Shown here: positions 27,101-37,434 of the stretch, piece by piece
Numbering within the stretch: the first letter of the stretch is position 1
Layout of the letters: each line of letters opens with the position of its first letter
Origin: Bradyrhizobium viridifuturi
Lineage (GTDB): Bacteria > Pseudomonadota > Alphaproteobacteria > Rhizobiales > Xanthobacteraceae
DNA length: 64,000 nt
Assembly: GCF_001238275.1 (NCBI RefSeq)
Contig: NZ_LGTB01000001.1
Coordinates: 186,001 to 250,000, forward strand
Direction: 5' to 3'
Position numbers and translations under genes: made by a program
The notes under the pieces: generated by a model
The model's database searches: none
Told to the model about the DNA's origin: nothing
Seen by the model: only the letters and a program-made list of their open reading frames with translations

Positions 27101-28113
27101 GCCACCGCAAGCGAGCGTGCTTCGACGCCAGCCGCCCCGTCATAGAGGCCGGCCAGCCTGGTGCGTTGCGCGACCAGCGCCAGCACCGCGTCGAGGGCGG
27201 GCGTCGCAATATCGGTCATCCGGCCCATCTCCTGCACCACGGTGATCAGCGGATCGATCTCGACGGGACGTCCACGTTCGAGATCCTGCAACATCGAGGT
27301 CTTGTGCGCGCCGACCTTGCGTGCGCCCTCGATGCGGCGTTCGACATCGACCCGGAACTTGACGCCGAGGCTTTCCGCGATCGCCTGGGCCTCGAGCATG
27401 ATCGCCCGGGACAGCGCGCGCGTGCCGGGATTGCTGCAGATCACGTCGAGGGTCGCGTGGGTGAGGGCGCTGATCGGGTTGAAGCAGACATTGCCCCACA
27501 GTTTGAGCCAGATCTCGTCGCGGATGCGGTCGAGGACCGGCGCCTTCATGCCCGCCGCGGTGAACAGCTCGGACAGGCGCTGGACGTCGGGCGTGACCTC
27601 GCCGGAGGGCTCGCCGAGCGGAAAGTTGTTGCCGTAGACGTGACGGATCACGCCGGGCGTCTCGATCTCGGTCGCCGGGTACACCACGCAGCCGATGGCG
27701 CGCCCAGCGCCAAGCTCGCTCCACTGCCGTCCGCCGGGATCGATGCTCTCGAGCGTCGATCCCTCGTGCCGTCCGCCATGCTTGTAGAAATACCAGTAGG
27801 GAATGCCGTTGACGGCGGTGACGATGCGGGTCCGCTCGCCCAGCAGGGGTCGCATCGGTTCGATGACGCCGGTGATCGAATGCGCCTTGAGGCAGATGAT
27901 GACGTAATCCTGCTCGCCGAGTTCGGCGGGATTATCGGTGCAACGAGGATGCACCACGCGCTCTTCTTCGCCGATCAGGAGCTTCAGGCCGTTCTGCCGC
28001 ATCGCGGCGAGGTGCGCGCCGCGTGCAACCAGGCTGACATCGGCGCCAGCGCGCATCAATTCGACACCGAGATAGCCGCCGATGGCACCGGCGCCGTAGA
28101 TGCAGATCTTCAT
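27097..28113 (-). CDS. 2-dehydropantoate 2-reductase-family oxidoreductase
   Basis: 338 residues with the N-terminal NADP-binding GAGAIGGYLG motif (residues 7-16) and the ApbA/PanE C-terminal helical domain, including LKLWGNVCFNPISALT with the catalytic-type Lys and Asn. Many rhizobial paralogues are not true panE. Coupling to an FAH enzyme in a catabolic operon suggests reduction of another 2-keto acid. GAGGA precedes the ATG. Confidence 0.88.
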   Translation of the reverse strand: MKICIYGAGAIGGYLGVELMRAGADVSLVARGAHLAAMRQNGLKLLIGEEERVVHPRCTDNPAELGEQDYVIICLKAHSITGVIEPMRPLLGERTRIVTAVNGIPYWYFYKHGGRHEGSTLESIDPGGRQWSELGAGRAIGCVVYPATEIETPGVIRHVYGNNFPLGEPSGEVTPDVQRLSELFTAAGMKAPVLDRIRDEIWLKLWGNVCFNPISALTHATLDVICSNPGTRALSRAIMLEAQAIAESLGVKFRVDVERRIEGARKVGAHKTSMLQDLERGRPVEIDPLITVVQEMGRMTDIATPALDAVLALVAQRTRLAGLYDGAAGVEARSLAVA

Positions 28114-28199
28114 GAAAATCCTCGCGAGCAGAGTGGGGACACACTACGAGCCGCAACGGCTCGAGCCGGGTTACATGGCAATGGTTTTCGGAACGTCCG

Positions 28200-28613
28200 T
28201 CAGGCCGCGCACTCGGCTTCCTCGAACGCAAGGCTGATGTCCCGCATGCTCACGACGCCGACGAGCCGGCCGTTGTCGATGACCGGGATATGGCGGACGT
28301 CGTGACGGGCCATGAGGTGCTCGACCTCGGTGAGGGTGTGCTGCGAAGTGCAGGACACCAGCGGCCGCGGCGAAATGAACTGCGCGATTTTTGCGGCGAG
28401 GCCGCCAGTGCCGCGCTCGGCGATCACGGCGACCACGTCGCGCTCGCTGAACATTCCGACTACGGCAGCGTCGACGCTGCGCGAGATATTCCTGACCACG
28501 AGTGCGCCGACATTGCTGGCGTACATCAGGTTCGCCGCGATGCTGACGGTTTCGCTCGAGCCGATCGTCACCGCGGGCGCACGGTGGGTGCGAAGGATGT
28601 CCCCGACGAACAT
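28200..28613 (-). CDS. CBS-domain protein
   Basis: 137 residues made of two CBS motifs (about 8-62 and 76-132), including VVGMFSERDVV and RHIPVIDNGRLVGVVSMRDI. It would bind an adenosyl nucleotide as a sensor; there is no effector domain. It reads away from the IclR gene, and the shared intergenic region holds two similar palindromes, so both may be under IclR control. Confidence 0.9.
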   Translation of the reverse strand: MFVGDILRTHRAPAVTIGSSETVSIAANLMYASNVGALVVRNISRSVDAAVVGMFSERDVVAVIAERGTGGLAAKIAQFISPRPLVSCTSQHTLTEVEHLMARHDVRHIPVIDNGRLVGVVSMRDISLAFEEAECAA

Positions 28614-28651
28614 GGCATGGTCCTCCCGATTGGGTTGTTAAGAACCAATCG

Positions 28652-28668
28652 TGGTATACATTATCCCA
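28652..28668. promoter_or_regulatory. Candidate IclR site 1
   Basis: TGGTATACATTATCCCA, an imperfect palindrome upstream of the CBS gene, resembles the site at 28761 at most positions. Confidence 0.35.
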
Positions 28669-28760
28669 GAAGTCAAACAAAAGAATCGAAGCATTCTTCG
28701 ATAAGAACGGCACAAATGCTGACCTATCCGCCAGTATTGTCGCCTTGACTTCGATGTCTT

Positions 28761-28779
28761 TTGGTATGCCATATGCCAA
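28761..28779. promoter_or_regulatory. Candidate IclR site 2
   Basis: TTGGTATGCCATATGCCAA is a 19-base imperfect palindrome with TTGG/CCAA ends between the CBS and IclR genes. A weaker TGGAAAATCCCA lies at 29787 before gcl. Binding by the adjacent IclR protein is inferred. Confidence 0.4.
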
Positions 28780-28843
28780 TTCTGGCGCTCGTTACCGGCG
28801 AGCGATTTCGTTCTGAACCACAACCGGTTAGGGTCAGGTCGTC

Positions 28844-29692
28844 ATGAAAAGAGAGCCGATCCGCCGCAAGCCGTCCGATCCCGATGTTCGCGCGCAACCG
28901 GATCCGGACGCACGAGATGGCGGCGTTCAATCCGTCGATCGCGCGCTGCAAATCATGGAAGCGCTTGCAGAGGACGACGAAGGCTATCGGCTGACCGATC
29001 TTGCGATCCGCATCGGCTTGCCGCCGTCGACGGCGCATCGGCTGCTGACGACGCTGGAGAATCGCAGGTTCGTGCAGTTCGACCGCGAGGAGTCGAAATG
29101 GCACATCGGTGCGCAGAGCTTCGTGGTCGGCTCGACTTTCATGCGCCGGCGCAATTTTTCCGCGCGGGCCTTGCCCTATCTGCGCAAGCTGCGCGACCAG
29201 ACCAGGGAGACTGCCAATCTTGCCGTGGTCGACGATGAATCCATCATCGTCGTATCCCGCATCGAAAGCCGGGAGATCATGCGCTCGCTGACCAAGGTTG
29301 GCGGGCGCGTCGCGTTGATTGCTTCGGGCGTGGGGAAGGCGGTGCTCGCCGCGTATTCCGATGCCGACATCAATGCGATCATCCGCCGTCGCGGCATGCC
29401 GCGCCTGACCGAAAAGTCGATCATTCGACCGGGCGAGTTGTTCAGGGAATTGGAGATCGTGCGGCGGCAGGGCTATGCGGTGGACGATGAAGAGGCCCGG
29501 CTCGGCCTGCGCTGCGTGGCCGCGGTCGTCTTCAACGATTGCAGCGAGCCGTTCGCTGCGGTCTCGGTATCGGGCATGGCGGATCGGATGACGGACGAAC
29601 GCCTGCCGGAGATCGGAGCCATCGTGCACAAGATCGCAGCCGAGCTCACGGCGGAGCTGCGCGGCAGCAGCCCTGCGCAGCCGCAGGCGTGA
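28844..29692 (+). CDS. IclR-family transcriptional regulator
   Basis: 282 residues. An N-terminal winged helix (VQSVDRALQIMEALAED, LTDLAIRIGLPPSTAHRLLTTLE) is followed by the IclR effector-binding domain, with VGGRVALIASGVGKAVLA and RQGYAVDDEEARLGLRCVAA. It lies between the minus-strand CBS/KPR/FAH/MFS genes and the plus-strand gcl operon. By analogy with AllR, an IclR protein controlling gcl in E. coli, it probably responds to glyoxylate or a ureide intermediate; this is inference. Confidence 0.92.
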   Translation: MKREPIRRKPSDPDVRAQPDPDARDGGVQSVDRALQIMEALAEDDEGYRLTDLAIRIGLPPSTAHRLLTTLENRRFVQFDREESKWHIGAQSFVVGSTFMRRRNFSARALPYLRKLRDQTRETANLAVVDDESIIVVSRIESREIMRSLTKVGGRVALIASGVGKAVLAAYSDADINAIIRRRGMPRLTEKSIIRPGELFRELEIVRRQGYAVDDEEARLGLRCVAAVVFNDCSEPFAAVSVSGMADRMTDERLPEIGAIVHKIAAELTAELRGSSPAQPQA

Positions 29693-29874
29693 ACGCCGCC
29701 GGCTTTCCCGTCGTTGCCGATTTCCATTTCGTCGTCGGCGCTAATCGCTTGGAGATAGGCAAGAAATCGCGAGCGCTGCCACAGCGTGGAAAATCCCATC
29801 GATTGCGTTGAGATCGATGGTCGTGGCGCTGATGATCCTGCTCAGGCCAACTCATAGCGAAGCGGGATCATCAC

Positions 29875-31662
29875 ATGAAGATGCGAGCGGTGGATGCGGC
29901 AGTCCGCATACTTGAACGCGAGGGGATCACTTGCGCTTTTGGCGTTCCCGGCGCCGCGATCAACCCGCTTTACTCCGCACTGAAGCGCAACGGCTCGATC
30001 CGACATATCCTGGCGCGGCACGTCGAAGGCGCCTCGCATATGGCGGAGGGCTATACGAGGGCGAACGCGGGCAACATCGGCGTTTGCATCGGCACGTCGG
30101 GCCCCGCTGGAACCGACATGATCACCGGCCTCTATTCGGCGATCGCGGATTCGATTCCGATCCTCTGCATCACCGGCCAGGCGCCGCGGGCGCGGCTCTA
30201 CAAGGAAGATTTCCAGGCCGTCGACATCGAGTCGATCGCAAAGCCGGTGACGAAATGGGCCGTCACCGTGCGCGAGCCGGCGCTGGTGCCGCGCGTGTTC
30301 AGCCAGGCTTTCCATGTCATGCGGTCGGGGCGGCCGGGACCGGTGCTGATCGATCTGCCGCTCGATGTTCAATTGGCCGAGATCGAGTTCGACGATGAGA
30401 CCTATTCGCCGCTGCCGGTCTACAAGCCGACGGCGACGCGCAAGCAGATCGAGAAGGCGCTCGAGATGCTCAACGCCGCGGAGCGGCCGCTGATCGTCGC
30501 CGGCGGCGGCGTGATCAACGCCGATGCATCCGAGCTCCTGGTCGCCTTCGCCGAAGCCGTCAACGTGCCGGTGGTCCCGACGCTGATGGCGTGGGGGGCC
30601 ATTCCCGACGATCACGCGCTGATGGCGGGCATGGTCGGCCTGCAGACCAGCCATCGTTACGCCAACGCCACGATGCTCGAATCCGATTTCGTGCTCGGCA
30701 TCGGAAACCGCTGGGCCAACCGGCACACCGGTTCGATCGAGACCTACACCAAGGGGCGCAAATTCGTCCATGTCGACATCGAGCCGACGCAGATCGGGCG
30801 GGTTTTCAATCCGGACCTCGGCATCGTGTCGGACGCCAAGGCCGCGTTGGAACTGTTCGTGAGCGTCGCCCGGGAGTGGCGCAAGGCCGGCAAGCTGCGC
30901 GACCGGCAGGCCTGGCCCGCGGCGTGTCGCGACCGCAAGCGATCGATGCTGCGCAAGAGCCACTTCGACAACATCCCGATCAAGCCGCAGCGCGTCTACG
31001 AGGAGATGAACAAGGCGTTCGGCCGTGACACCTGCTACGTCACCGTGATCGGATTGTCGCAGATCGCGGGCGCCCAGTTCCTCAACGTCTATCGCCCGCG
31101 CAACTGGATCAACGCCGGACAGGCCGGTCCGCTCGGCTGGACACTGCCGGCCGCGCTCGGCGTGCGTGCCGCCGATCCCGATCGCGACATCGTCGCGCTG
31201 TCGGGCGACTACGATTTCCAGTTCCTGATCGAGGAGCTCGCGGTCGGAGCGCAATTCAATCTGCCCTACATCCACGTCGTCGTGAACAATTCATATCTCG
31301 GGCTGATCCGGCAGGCGCAGCGCGGCTTCGACATGGACTATCACGTCCAGCTCTCGTTCGAGAACATCAACGCGCCCGAGATCGGTGCCTACGGCGTCGA
31401 CCATGTGGCCGTCGCCGAAGGGCTCGGCTGCAAGGCGATCCGCGTGACCGATCCGAACGACGCGCAGGCCGCATTCGCGACCGCGCGCGAGCTGATGGCG
31501 AAGCACCGCGTGCCCGTGGTGGTGGAGTTCATCCTGGAACGGGTCACCAACATCGCGATGGGAACGGAGATCGACAACATCGTCGAATTCGAGGAGGTGC
31601 TCGACCTTCCGCTCGATGACGTGCCGAGCGCACAACGATCCGGCACCTTGCTGCCGGCCTGA
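29875..31662 (+). CDS. gcl: Glyoxylate carboligase
   Basis: A 595-residue ThDP enzyme. [14 protein letters not shown] carries Val50 where most ThDP enzymes have a catalytic Glu. A Val here (Val51 in E. coli) is the known hallmark of glyoxylate carboligase. The ThDP/Mg motif GDYDFQ...NNSYLGL is present. It joins two glyoxylates to tartronate semialdehyde and CO2. It is followed by hyi and glxR, completing glyoxylate to glycerate. Confidence 0.97.
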   Translation: MKMRAVDAAVRILEREGITCAFGVPGAAINPLYSALKRNGSIRHILARHVEGASHMAEGYTRANAGNIGVCIGTSGPAGTDMITGLYSAIADSIPILCITGQAPRARLYKEDFQAVDIESIAKPVTKWAVTVREPALVPRVFSQAFHVMRSGRPGPVLIDLPLDVQLAEIEFDDETYSPLPVYKPTATRKQIEKALEMLNAAERPLIVAGGGVINADASELLVAFAEAVNVPVVPTLMAWGAIPDDHALMAGMVGLQTSHRYANATMLESDFVLGIGNRWANRHTGSIETYTKGRKFVHVDIEPTQIGRVFNPDLGIVSDAKAALELFVSVAREWRKAGKLRDRQAWPAACRDRKRSMLRKSHFDNIPIKPQRVYEEMNKAFGRDTCYVTVIGLSQIAGAQFLNVYRPRNWINAGQAGPLGWTLPAALGVRAADPDRDIVALSGDYDFQFLIEELAVGAQFNLPYIHVVVNNSYLGLIRQAQRGFDMDYHVQLSFENINAPEIGAYGVDHVAVAEGLGCKAIRVTDPNDAQAAFATARELMAKHRVPVVVEFILERVTNIAMGTEIDNIVEFEEVLDLPLDDVPSAQRSGTLLPA

Positions 31663-31700
31663 CGACATCATCCAGCGCTGCCCAAGCGGAGATCCGACCC

Positions 31701-32485
<785 letters not shown>

Positions 32486-32510
32486 ATCAGGCTGATCGGA
32501 GCATCACCAC

Positions 32511-33398
32511 ATGAAAGACATAGGATTCATCGGGCTCGGCACCATGGGACGTCCGATGGCGAGCCACCTCCTGGCAGCGGGCTATCGCCTGTTCCTGCAC
32601 GATGTCGCACCCATTCCGTCGGAGCTGATTGCGGCCGGCGGTGTTGCATGCGAGTCCGGGAAGCAAGTCGCGCAGGAAGCGGACGCCGTCATCATCATGG
32701 TGCCGGATACGCCGCATGTCGAAGCCGTGCTGTTCGGCGAGGGCGGCGTCGCGGAGGGCGTCTCCAAAGGCATGATCGTGGTCGATATGAGCTCGATCTC
32801 GCCGCTGGCGACCAAGGATTTTGCCCGCAAGATCGATGCGCTCGGCGCCGACTACCTCGACGCGCCGGTCTCCGGCGGTGAGGTCGGTGCCAAGGCGGCA
32901 AGCCTGACCATCATGGTCGGCGGGCGGGAGCGGGCGTTCAATGCGATGAAGCCGGTATTCGAGACGATGGGCAAGAACGTCACCCATGTCGGCGGCAATG
33001 GTGACGGCCAGACCACCAAGGTCGCGAACCAGATCATCGTGGCGCTGACCATCGAGGCGGTGAGCGAGGCCCTGCTGTTCGCCTCCAAAGCGGGCGCCGA
33101 TCCCGCGCTGGTGCGCCAGGCGCTGATGGGCGGCTTCGCGTCGTCCCGGATCCTCGAGGTGCACGGTGATCGCATGATCAAGCGCAACTTCGATCCAGGT
33201 TTCCGCATCGAGCTGCATCAGAAGGATCTCAACCTCGCGCTCGAAGGCGCGCGGGCACTCGGGCTGTCGCTGCCAGGCACGGCAGCCGCCCAGCAATTGT
33301 TCAACACATGTACCGCCCTCGGCGGCAAAGCCTGGGACCATTCGGCGATATTGAAGGCGTTGGAAGTCATGGCGGGCCACGAGGTCGCGGCTGCCTGA
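32511..33398 (+). CDS. glxR: Tartronate semialdehyde (2-hydroxy-3-oxopropionate) reductase
   Basis: A 295-residue beta-hydroxyacid dehydrogenase: GFIGLGTMGRPMA dinucleotide motif at the N-terminus, DAPVSGGEVGAKAASLTIMVGG substrate loop, catalytic Lys in TTKVANQI, and GFRIELHQKDLNLAL near the C-terminus. It reduces tartronate semialdehyde to glycerate. The start is 25 bases after hyi. Confidence 0.94.
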   Translation: MKDIGFIGLGTMGRPMASHLLAAGYRLFLHDVAPIPSELIAAGGVACESGKQVAQEADAVIIMVPDTPHVEAVLFGEGGVAEGVSKGMIVVDMSSISPLATKDFARKIDALGADYLDAPVSGGEVGAKAASLTIMVGGRERAFNAMKPVFETMGKNVTHVGGNGDGQTTKVANQIIVALTIEAVSEALLFASKAGADPALVRQALMGGFASSRILEVHGDRMIKRNFDPGFRIELHQKDLNLALEGARALGLSLPGTAAAQQLFNTCTALGGKAWDHSAILKALEVMAGHEVAAA

Positions 33399-33523
33399 GC
33401 CTCCTGCAGCGGATTGGATGAGCTTCAACGGCCGGCCTCTGGCGATGCTATGCTGGTCCGGCGGGTAGGGGGGCGTCGCGCCAGGCGACGAACCCTGCAT
33501 CCGAGGGAAGGATCTTTAGCTCC

Positions 33524-33551
33524 TTGACACGGTAAGTAAAAATATTATTAC
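33524..33551 (+). promoter_or_regulatory. Promoter/operator candidate before the GGT-like gene
   Basis: TTGACA is followed by an AT-rich imperfect palindrome, GTAAGTAAAAATATTATTAC (33532-33551). Similar elements occur at 38462 and 44301, ahead of other genes of this locus. Confidence 0.4.
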
Positions 33552-33576
33552 ATGCCGGCCTTGGAGAAACGGGCTG

Positions 33577-35169
33577 ATGTTGCAGACAAAACGAAGCTAT
33601 GGCGGCATGGTGACCGCGCCGCACCACCTCGCGGCGCAGGCTGGACTCGCGGTGTTGTCGGAAGGGGGCAACGCCATCGAGGCGATGATCGCCGCGGCCG
33701 CGACGATTGCCGTGGTCTATCCCCACATGAACGGGCTCGGCGGCGACAGCTTCTGGCTCGTCGGCCGCGCCGGTTCGATGCCGGTCGGGATCCAGGCCTG
33801 CGGGCGCTCTGCGATGGCGGCCGATCGCGACTGGTATCGCGCGCGCGGTTGCAGCAGCATTCCCGGCCGCGGCCCGCTCGCTGCGCTCACCGTCGCCGGC
33901 ACGGTCGACGGCTGGCAGAAGGCCTATGAACTCAGCCGTGATCGTCATGACGGCCGGTTGCCGCTGGCGCGGCTGCTCGAGCCCGCGATCCGGCATGCCG
34001 AGGACGGCGTCGCCGTCACCAGCACGCTGCATGAAAACATCGGCAAGAAGCGGCATGAGCTCGAAAACGTGCCCGGCTATGCCGAGGTCTATCTGCCGCA
34101 AGGCAATCCGCTCGCGGTCGGTGCGCGGCTGCGCCAGCCGCGTGTTGCCGAGACGCTGCGGCGGCTGGCGAAGGCGGGCCTCTCTGATTTCTATCGCGGC
34201 GAATTGGCGCGCTCGATGGCGGCCGACCTCGAACGGGTGGGCAGCCCGCTGCGGCTGGCCGATCTGGAGCGCCATCAGGCGTCGCTGGTGACGCCGCTCT
34301 CGGTCGAGGTGTCCGGACACAAGATCTACAACATGCCGCCGCCGACGCAGGGGCTGGCTTCGCTGCTGATCCTGGCGCTCTATGCCCGGCGCATGGCCGG
34401 GGAGGCCGACGGCGTCGATCATCTGCACCGGCTCGTCGAATGCACCAAGGCCGCGTTCCGGATTCGCAACGGCCATGTCACCGATCCCGACTACATGAAG
34501 CGTCCGGCTGCTGAATTCCTGTCCGAGCAGTCGCTGGCCGCGCTGCACGAGACGGTGTCCGACCGGCGCGCCGCGCCTTGGCCGGATCCATCCAAGCAGG
34601 GCGACACGGTGTGGCTCGCGGCGACCGATCGCAATGGGCTCAGCGTCAGCTTCATTCAAAGCGTGTACTGGGAGTTTGGTTCGGGCGTCATCCTGCCCGA
34701 GAGCGGAGTCACCTGGCAAAACCGCGGAACGAGCTTTGGGCTCGGCGAGGCCGATACCAACAGGCTGGATCCGGGACGCTTGCCGTTCCACACGATCCAG
34801 CCGGCGATGGCCGAACTCGGCGATGGACGGCTGATCTCGTATGGCACGATGGGCGGAGAGGGGCAGCCGCAGACCCAGGCCGCGATCTTCAGCCGCTACG
34901 CCATGCACGGCCAGGAGCTGCAATCAGCGATCACCGCGCCGCGCTGGCTGCTCGGTCGCACCTGGGGCGAGGAAAACAACAATCTGAAGATCGAATCCCG
35001 CTTCGACCCGGCGATCATCGAGCGGCTGCGCGCGCTCGGCCACGACATTCAGGTGACCGGCCCGTTCGAGGAGTTCATGGGACACGCCGGCGCGATCGTC
35101 TGGCATCCGGATGGTCTGATGGAAGGGGCCAGCGATCCGCGCAGCGACGGCGTCGTTGCGACCCGCTGA
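33577..35169 (+). CDS. Gamma-glutamyltransferase-fold amidohydrolase (HpxW-like?)
   Basis: A 530-residue Ntn-hydrolase of the GGT family. The proenzyme should self-cleave before Thr344 in KQGDTVWLAATD. The large subunit has GGNAIEAMIAAA and MNGLGGDSFW, and the small subunit has the TMGGEGQPQ glycine loop. Substrate-site residues differ from classical glutathione GGT. In Klebsiella a member of this family, HpxW, is oxamate amidohydrolase of the purine/allantoin pathway. In this cluster, with carbamoyltransferase-type genes that could release oxamate, that role is attractive but unproven. No signal peptide is seen, so it is cytosolic. Confidence 0.85.
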   Translation: MLQTKRSYGGMVTAPHHLAAQAGLAVLSEGGNAIEAMIAAAATIAVVYPHMNGLGGDSFWLVGRAGSMPVGIQACGRSAMAADRDWYRARGCSSIPGRGPLAALTVAGTVDGWQKAYELSRDRHDGRLPLARLLEPAIRHAEDGVAVTSTLHENIGKKRHELENVPGYAEVYLPQGNPLAVGARLRQPRVAETLRRLAKAGLSDFYRGELARSMAADLERVGSPLRLADLERHQASLVTPLSVEVSGHKIYNMPPPTQGLASLLILALYARRMAGEADGVDHLHRLVECTKAAFRIRNGHVTDPDYMKRPAAEFLSEQSLAALHETVSDRRAAPWPDPSKQGDTVWLAATDRNGLSVSFIQSVYWEFGSGVILPESGVTWQNRGTSFGLGEADTNRLDPGRLPFHTIQPAMAELGDGRLISYGTMGGEGQPQTQAAIFSRYAMHGQELQSAITAPRWLLGRTWGEENNNLKIESRFDPAIIERLRALGHDIQVTGPFEEFMGHAGAIVWHPDGLMEGASDPRSDGVVATR

Positions 35170-35222
35170 GGGCCGTCACAGCGAGCGAGCCGCACGAGAT
35201 GGCCTCGTGCGTTTCGCCCGCT

Positions 35223-35323
35223 AGAGCATGATCCGGAAAAGTGCGAAGCGGTTTTCCGAAAGGATCATGCGCAAACTAAAGGCCAAAGCGCGATGACGAT
35301 TCAACCCAATCTCATCGCGCTTT
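35223..35323. repeat. Rhizobial palindromic repeat, copy 2, with downstream hairpin
   Basis: GAGCATGATCCGGAAAAG...TTTTCCGAAAGGATCATGC (35223-35270) relates to the copy at 12074. It is followed by a 12-bp stem AAAGCGCGATGA / TCATCGCGCTTT (35285-35296 with 35312-35323). The pair sits between convergent genes and may also act as a bidirectional terminator. Confidence 0.6.
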
Positions 35324-36056
35324 AGCGCGACGGCTTGCGGGGCTGCGCGGTTGCCTTCGATCCTGCGGACTTGTACTTGCGTTCCCCGGCGGGAGCCGTC
35401 AGCCAGGTCAGGATCATGTCCTGCGCATGCTCGCGCCGCAGCGCAAGCCAGTCGGGATCGCCGAGGTCCTTGTCGAACATCGCCGACAGCGTGTAGCGGT
35501 TGGACACGTGGAAATAGCTCATCGCCGTGATTGAGACGTAGAGCTGGATCGGATCGACGTCGCTGCGAAATAGGCCGGCCGCCACGCCGCGCCGCAGGAT
35601 GCTTTCGATGCTTGCGACCAGCGGCAAGGTGAGATCGGCGATCTTGCGCGATTTGCGCATGTTGCGCCCGCGCTGAAGGTTCTCGGTGTTGATCAGGGCG
35701 ATGTAGTTCTGGTGCTGCCCGAAGAACGTGAAGGTGAAATCGATCAGCTCGCTCATGGCGGCGATCGGCTCGAGATCATCGAGCTTGAGCTGCTGTTCGG
35801 CGGCGCGGATCTCGGTGTAGACGTCCTCGAGGACCGCGATGTAGAGCCCGTTCTTGTCGCCGAAATAGGCGTACAGCAGGCGCATGTTGGCCTTGGCGCG
35901 CTGCGCGATGGCTTCGACGCGTGCACCCCCGAGGCCATTGTGGCAGAACTCGAAGGTCGCCGCGCGCAGGATCGCCTCCTTGGTGAGCGCGGAGTCGCGC
36001 GGGCGTTTTCCGCGGGTGCTGCGGGTGGGGCTGGTCTGTGCTGTTGTCTCTGTCAC
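35322..36056 (-). CDS. TetR-family transcriptional regulator
   Basis: About 244 residues from a GTG at 36056, with an upstream alternative at 36113. The N-terminal HTH reads LTKEAILRAATFEFCHNGLGGARVEAIAQRAKANMRLLYAYFGDKNGLY. The ligand-binding domain follows, and the tail is basic. It is third in a minus-strand set with the amidohydrolase and allantoinase-like genes. It is the obvious candidate regulator for this sub-cluster. Confidence 0.9.
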   Translation of the reverse strand: MTETTAQTSPTRSTRGKRPRDSALTKEAILRAATFEFCHNGLGGARVEAIAQRAKANMRLLYAYFGDKNGLYIAVLEDVYTEIRAAEQQLKLDDLEPIAAMSELIDFTFTFFGQHQNYIALINTENLQRGRNMRKSRKIADLTLPLVASIESILRRGVAAGLFRSDVDPIQLYVSITAMSYFHVSNRYTLSAMFDKDLGDPDWLALRREHAQDMILTWLTAPAGERKYKSAGSKATAQPRKPSR

Positions 36057-36215
36057 GGCGTCAACCTTGCCTGGGCTCGGGTAGTCACGCAAGGCACGGC
36101 CGCATCCGGCCACAAAGGGCAGCGGACCAGTTCCCGGCGCAAGCAGCCCGGATTGAGATCGGCATTGCGGCTGTTCGTCAAGGGCGATTCCTCCCTGTTC
36201 ACTGCTTCCGGCGCC

Positions 36216-37418
36216 TTAGGTCGCCATCACGCCGCCACGCGCGACGAGCCGGCCGGCCTTGTAGACATCGCGCGGCTTCGGACGCGCGACCACCGCTTCC
36301 TGGACGTGCCGGGCATCCAGCACGACGAAATCCGCGGCCCCGCCGACCGTGAGGCCGTAATCCTTGAGGCCGAGCGCACGCGCCGCGTTGGCCGTCACCA
36401 TGTCGAAGGCCGCGGCCAATTGATCGTCGGTGTTGAACCCGGAGCGATAGCCGACCATCATTGCGCGTTCGAGCAGGTCGCCGTCGCCGTAGGGCCACCA
36501 GGAATCGCGGATGTTGTCGTTGCCGGAGAACACGTTGACGCCGGCGTCGCGAAGCAGCAGCACTGGCGGAAATGCGTGCGAGCCCGGCGCATTGGTGAAG
36601 ATGGCGACGCCGGATTCGGCGAGCTGTTGCGCGGTCCGCTGAGCGACGTCAGTGGCCACCTGGCCGAGCGCGTAGGCATGACTGATCGCGACCTTGCCGC
36701 CAAGGCCCGACGCCCTGGTCCGTCGGGCGATTTCCTCGATCTCCGAGATGCCCTGCAGTCCGCCGTCATGCAGGTGAATGTCGATGCCGACGCCGTGCCG
36801 CTCCGCGATGCCAAAGACGACGTCGAGATGTCCGGCGGCGTCACCATCATGGCCTGCTGGATCAAGTCCGCCGATCAGGTCGGCGCCGGAGCGAACCGCG
36901 TCCTCGAGCAATGCGGCCGTTCCGGGCGAGGTCAGGATGCCGCTCTGGGGAAACGCGACGATCTGGATTGAAACCTTCTCGCGATGCGCCTGCCGCGCGG
37001 CGGCGATCGCCTCGAAATGCCGCAGGCCGACCGCGGTGTCGACATCGACATGGCTGCGCATGTGCGCCGTGCCTTGCGAGACGCAGAGGTCGATCAGGGC
37101 TGCTGCCCGAACGGCGATCGGCTTCGCGCCGGCGAGCGCTTCCTTCTCGAATTTGACGCGCTCGCGCACGCTGAAGCCCGCGGTGCAGGGCCGATGCGGC
37201 TTCCAGTCGTCGCCGATGAAGCATTTGTCGAGGTGGATATGGCCTTCGACCATGCCGGGAAGCACCAGCCGCCGGCCGAGATCATGGGTGTCGCCGACCG
37301 CGCCGTAACTTTGCCGGGACGGCGAGACGGCAACGATCTTGCCGCCGCTGACGGCGATTTCCACCAGCTGGCCATCAGTCAGCCGCGCGTTTTGAAACAG
37401 TGTGTCGATGGCGGTCAA
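36216..37418 (-). CDS. Cytosine-deaminase-family amidohydrolase
   Basis: A 400-residue metal-dependent hydrolase of the CodA-like branch: HIHLDK (metal histidines and Lys), RSHVDVD, DIHLHDGG, ISHAYALGQ and SGNDNIRDSWWPYGDGDLLERA with the catalytic Asp. The TTG start at 37418 has GGAG upstream. Relatives deaminate or hydrolyse cytosine, creatinine and related cyclic amidines. Sixteen bases downstream of the allantoinase-like gene, it may open or deaminate a ring upstream of ureide breakdown. The substrate is unknown. Confidence 0.88.
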   Translation of the reverse strand: MTAIDTLFQNARLTDGQLVEIAVSGGKIVAVSPSRQSYGAVGDTHDLGRRLVLPGMVEGHIHLDKCFIGDDWKPHRPCTAGFSVRERVKFEKEALAGAKPIAVRAAALIDLCVSQGTAHMRSHVDVDTAVGLRHFEAIAAARQAHREKVSIQIVAFPQSGILTSPGTAALLEDAVRSGADLIGGLDPAGHDGDAAGHLDVVFGIAERHGVGIDIHLHDGGLQGISEIEEIARRTRASGLGGKVAISHAYALGQVATDVAQRTAQQLAESGVAIFTNAPGSHAFPPVLLLRDAGVNVFSGNDNIRDSWWPYGDGDLLERAMMVGYRSGFNTDDQLAAAFDMVTANAARALGLKDYGLTVGGAADFVVLDARHVQEAVVARPKPRDVYKAGRLVARGGVMAT

Positions 37419-37434
37419 TTGAGTCTCCAGTTTC

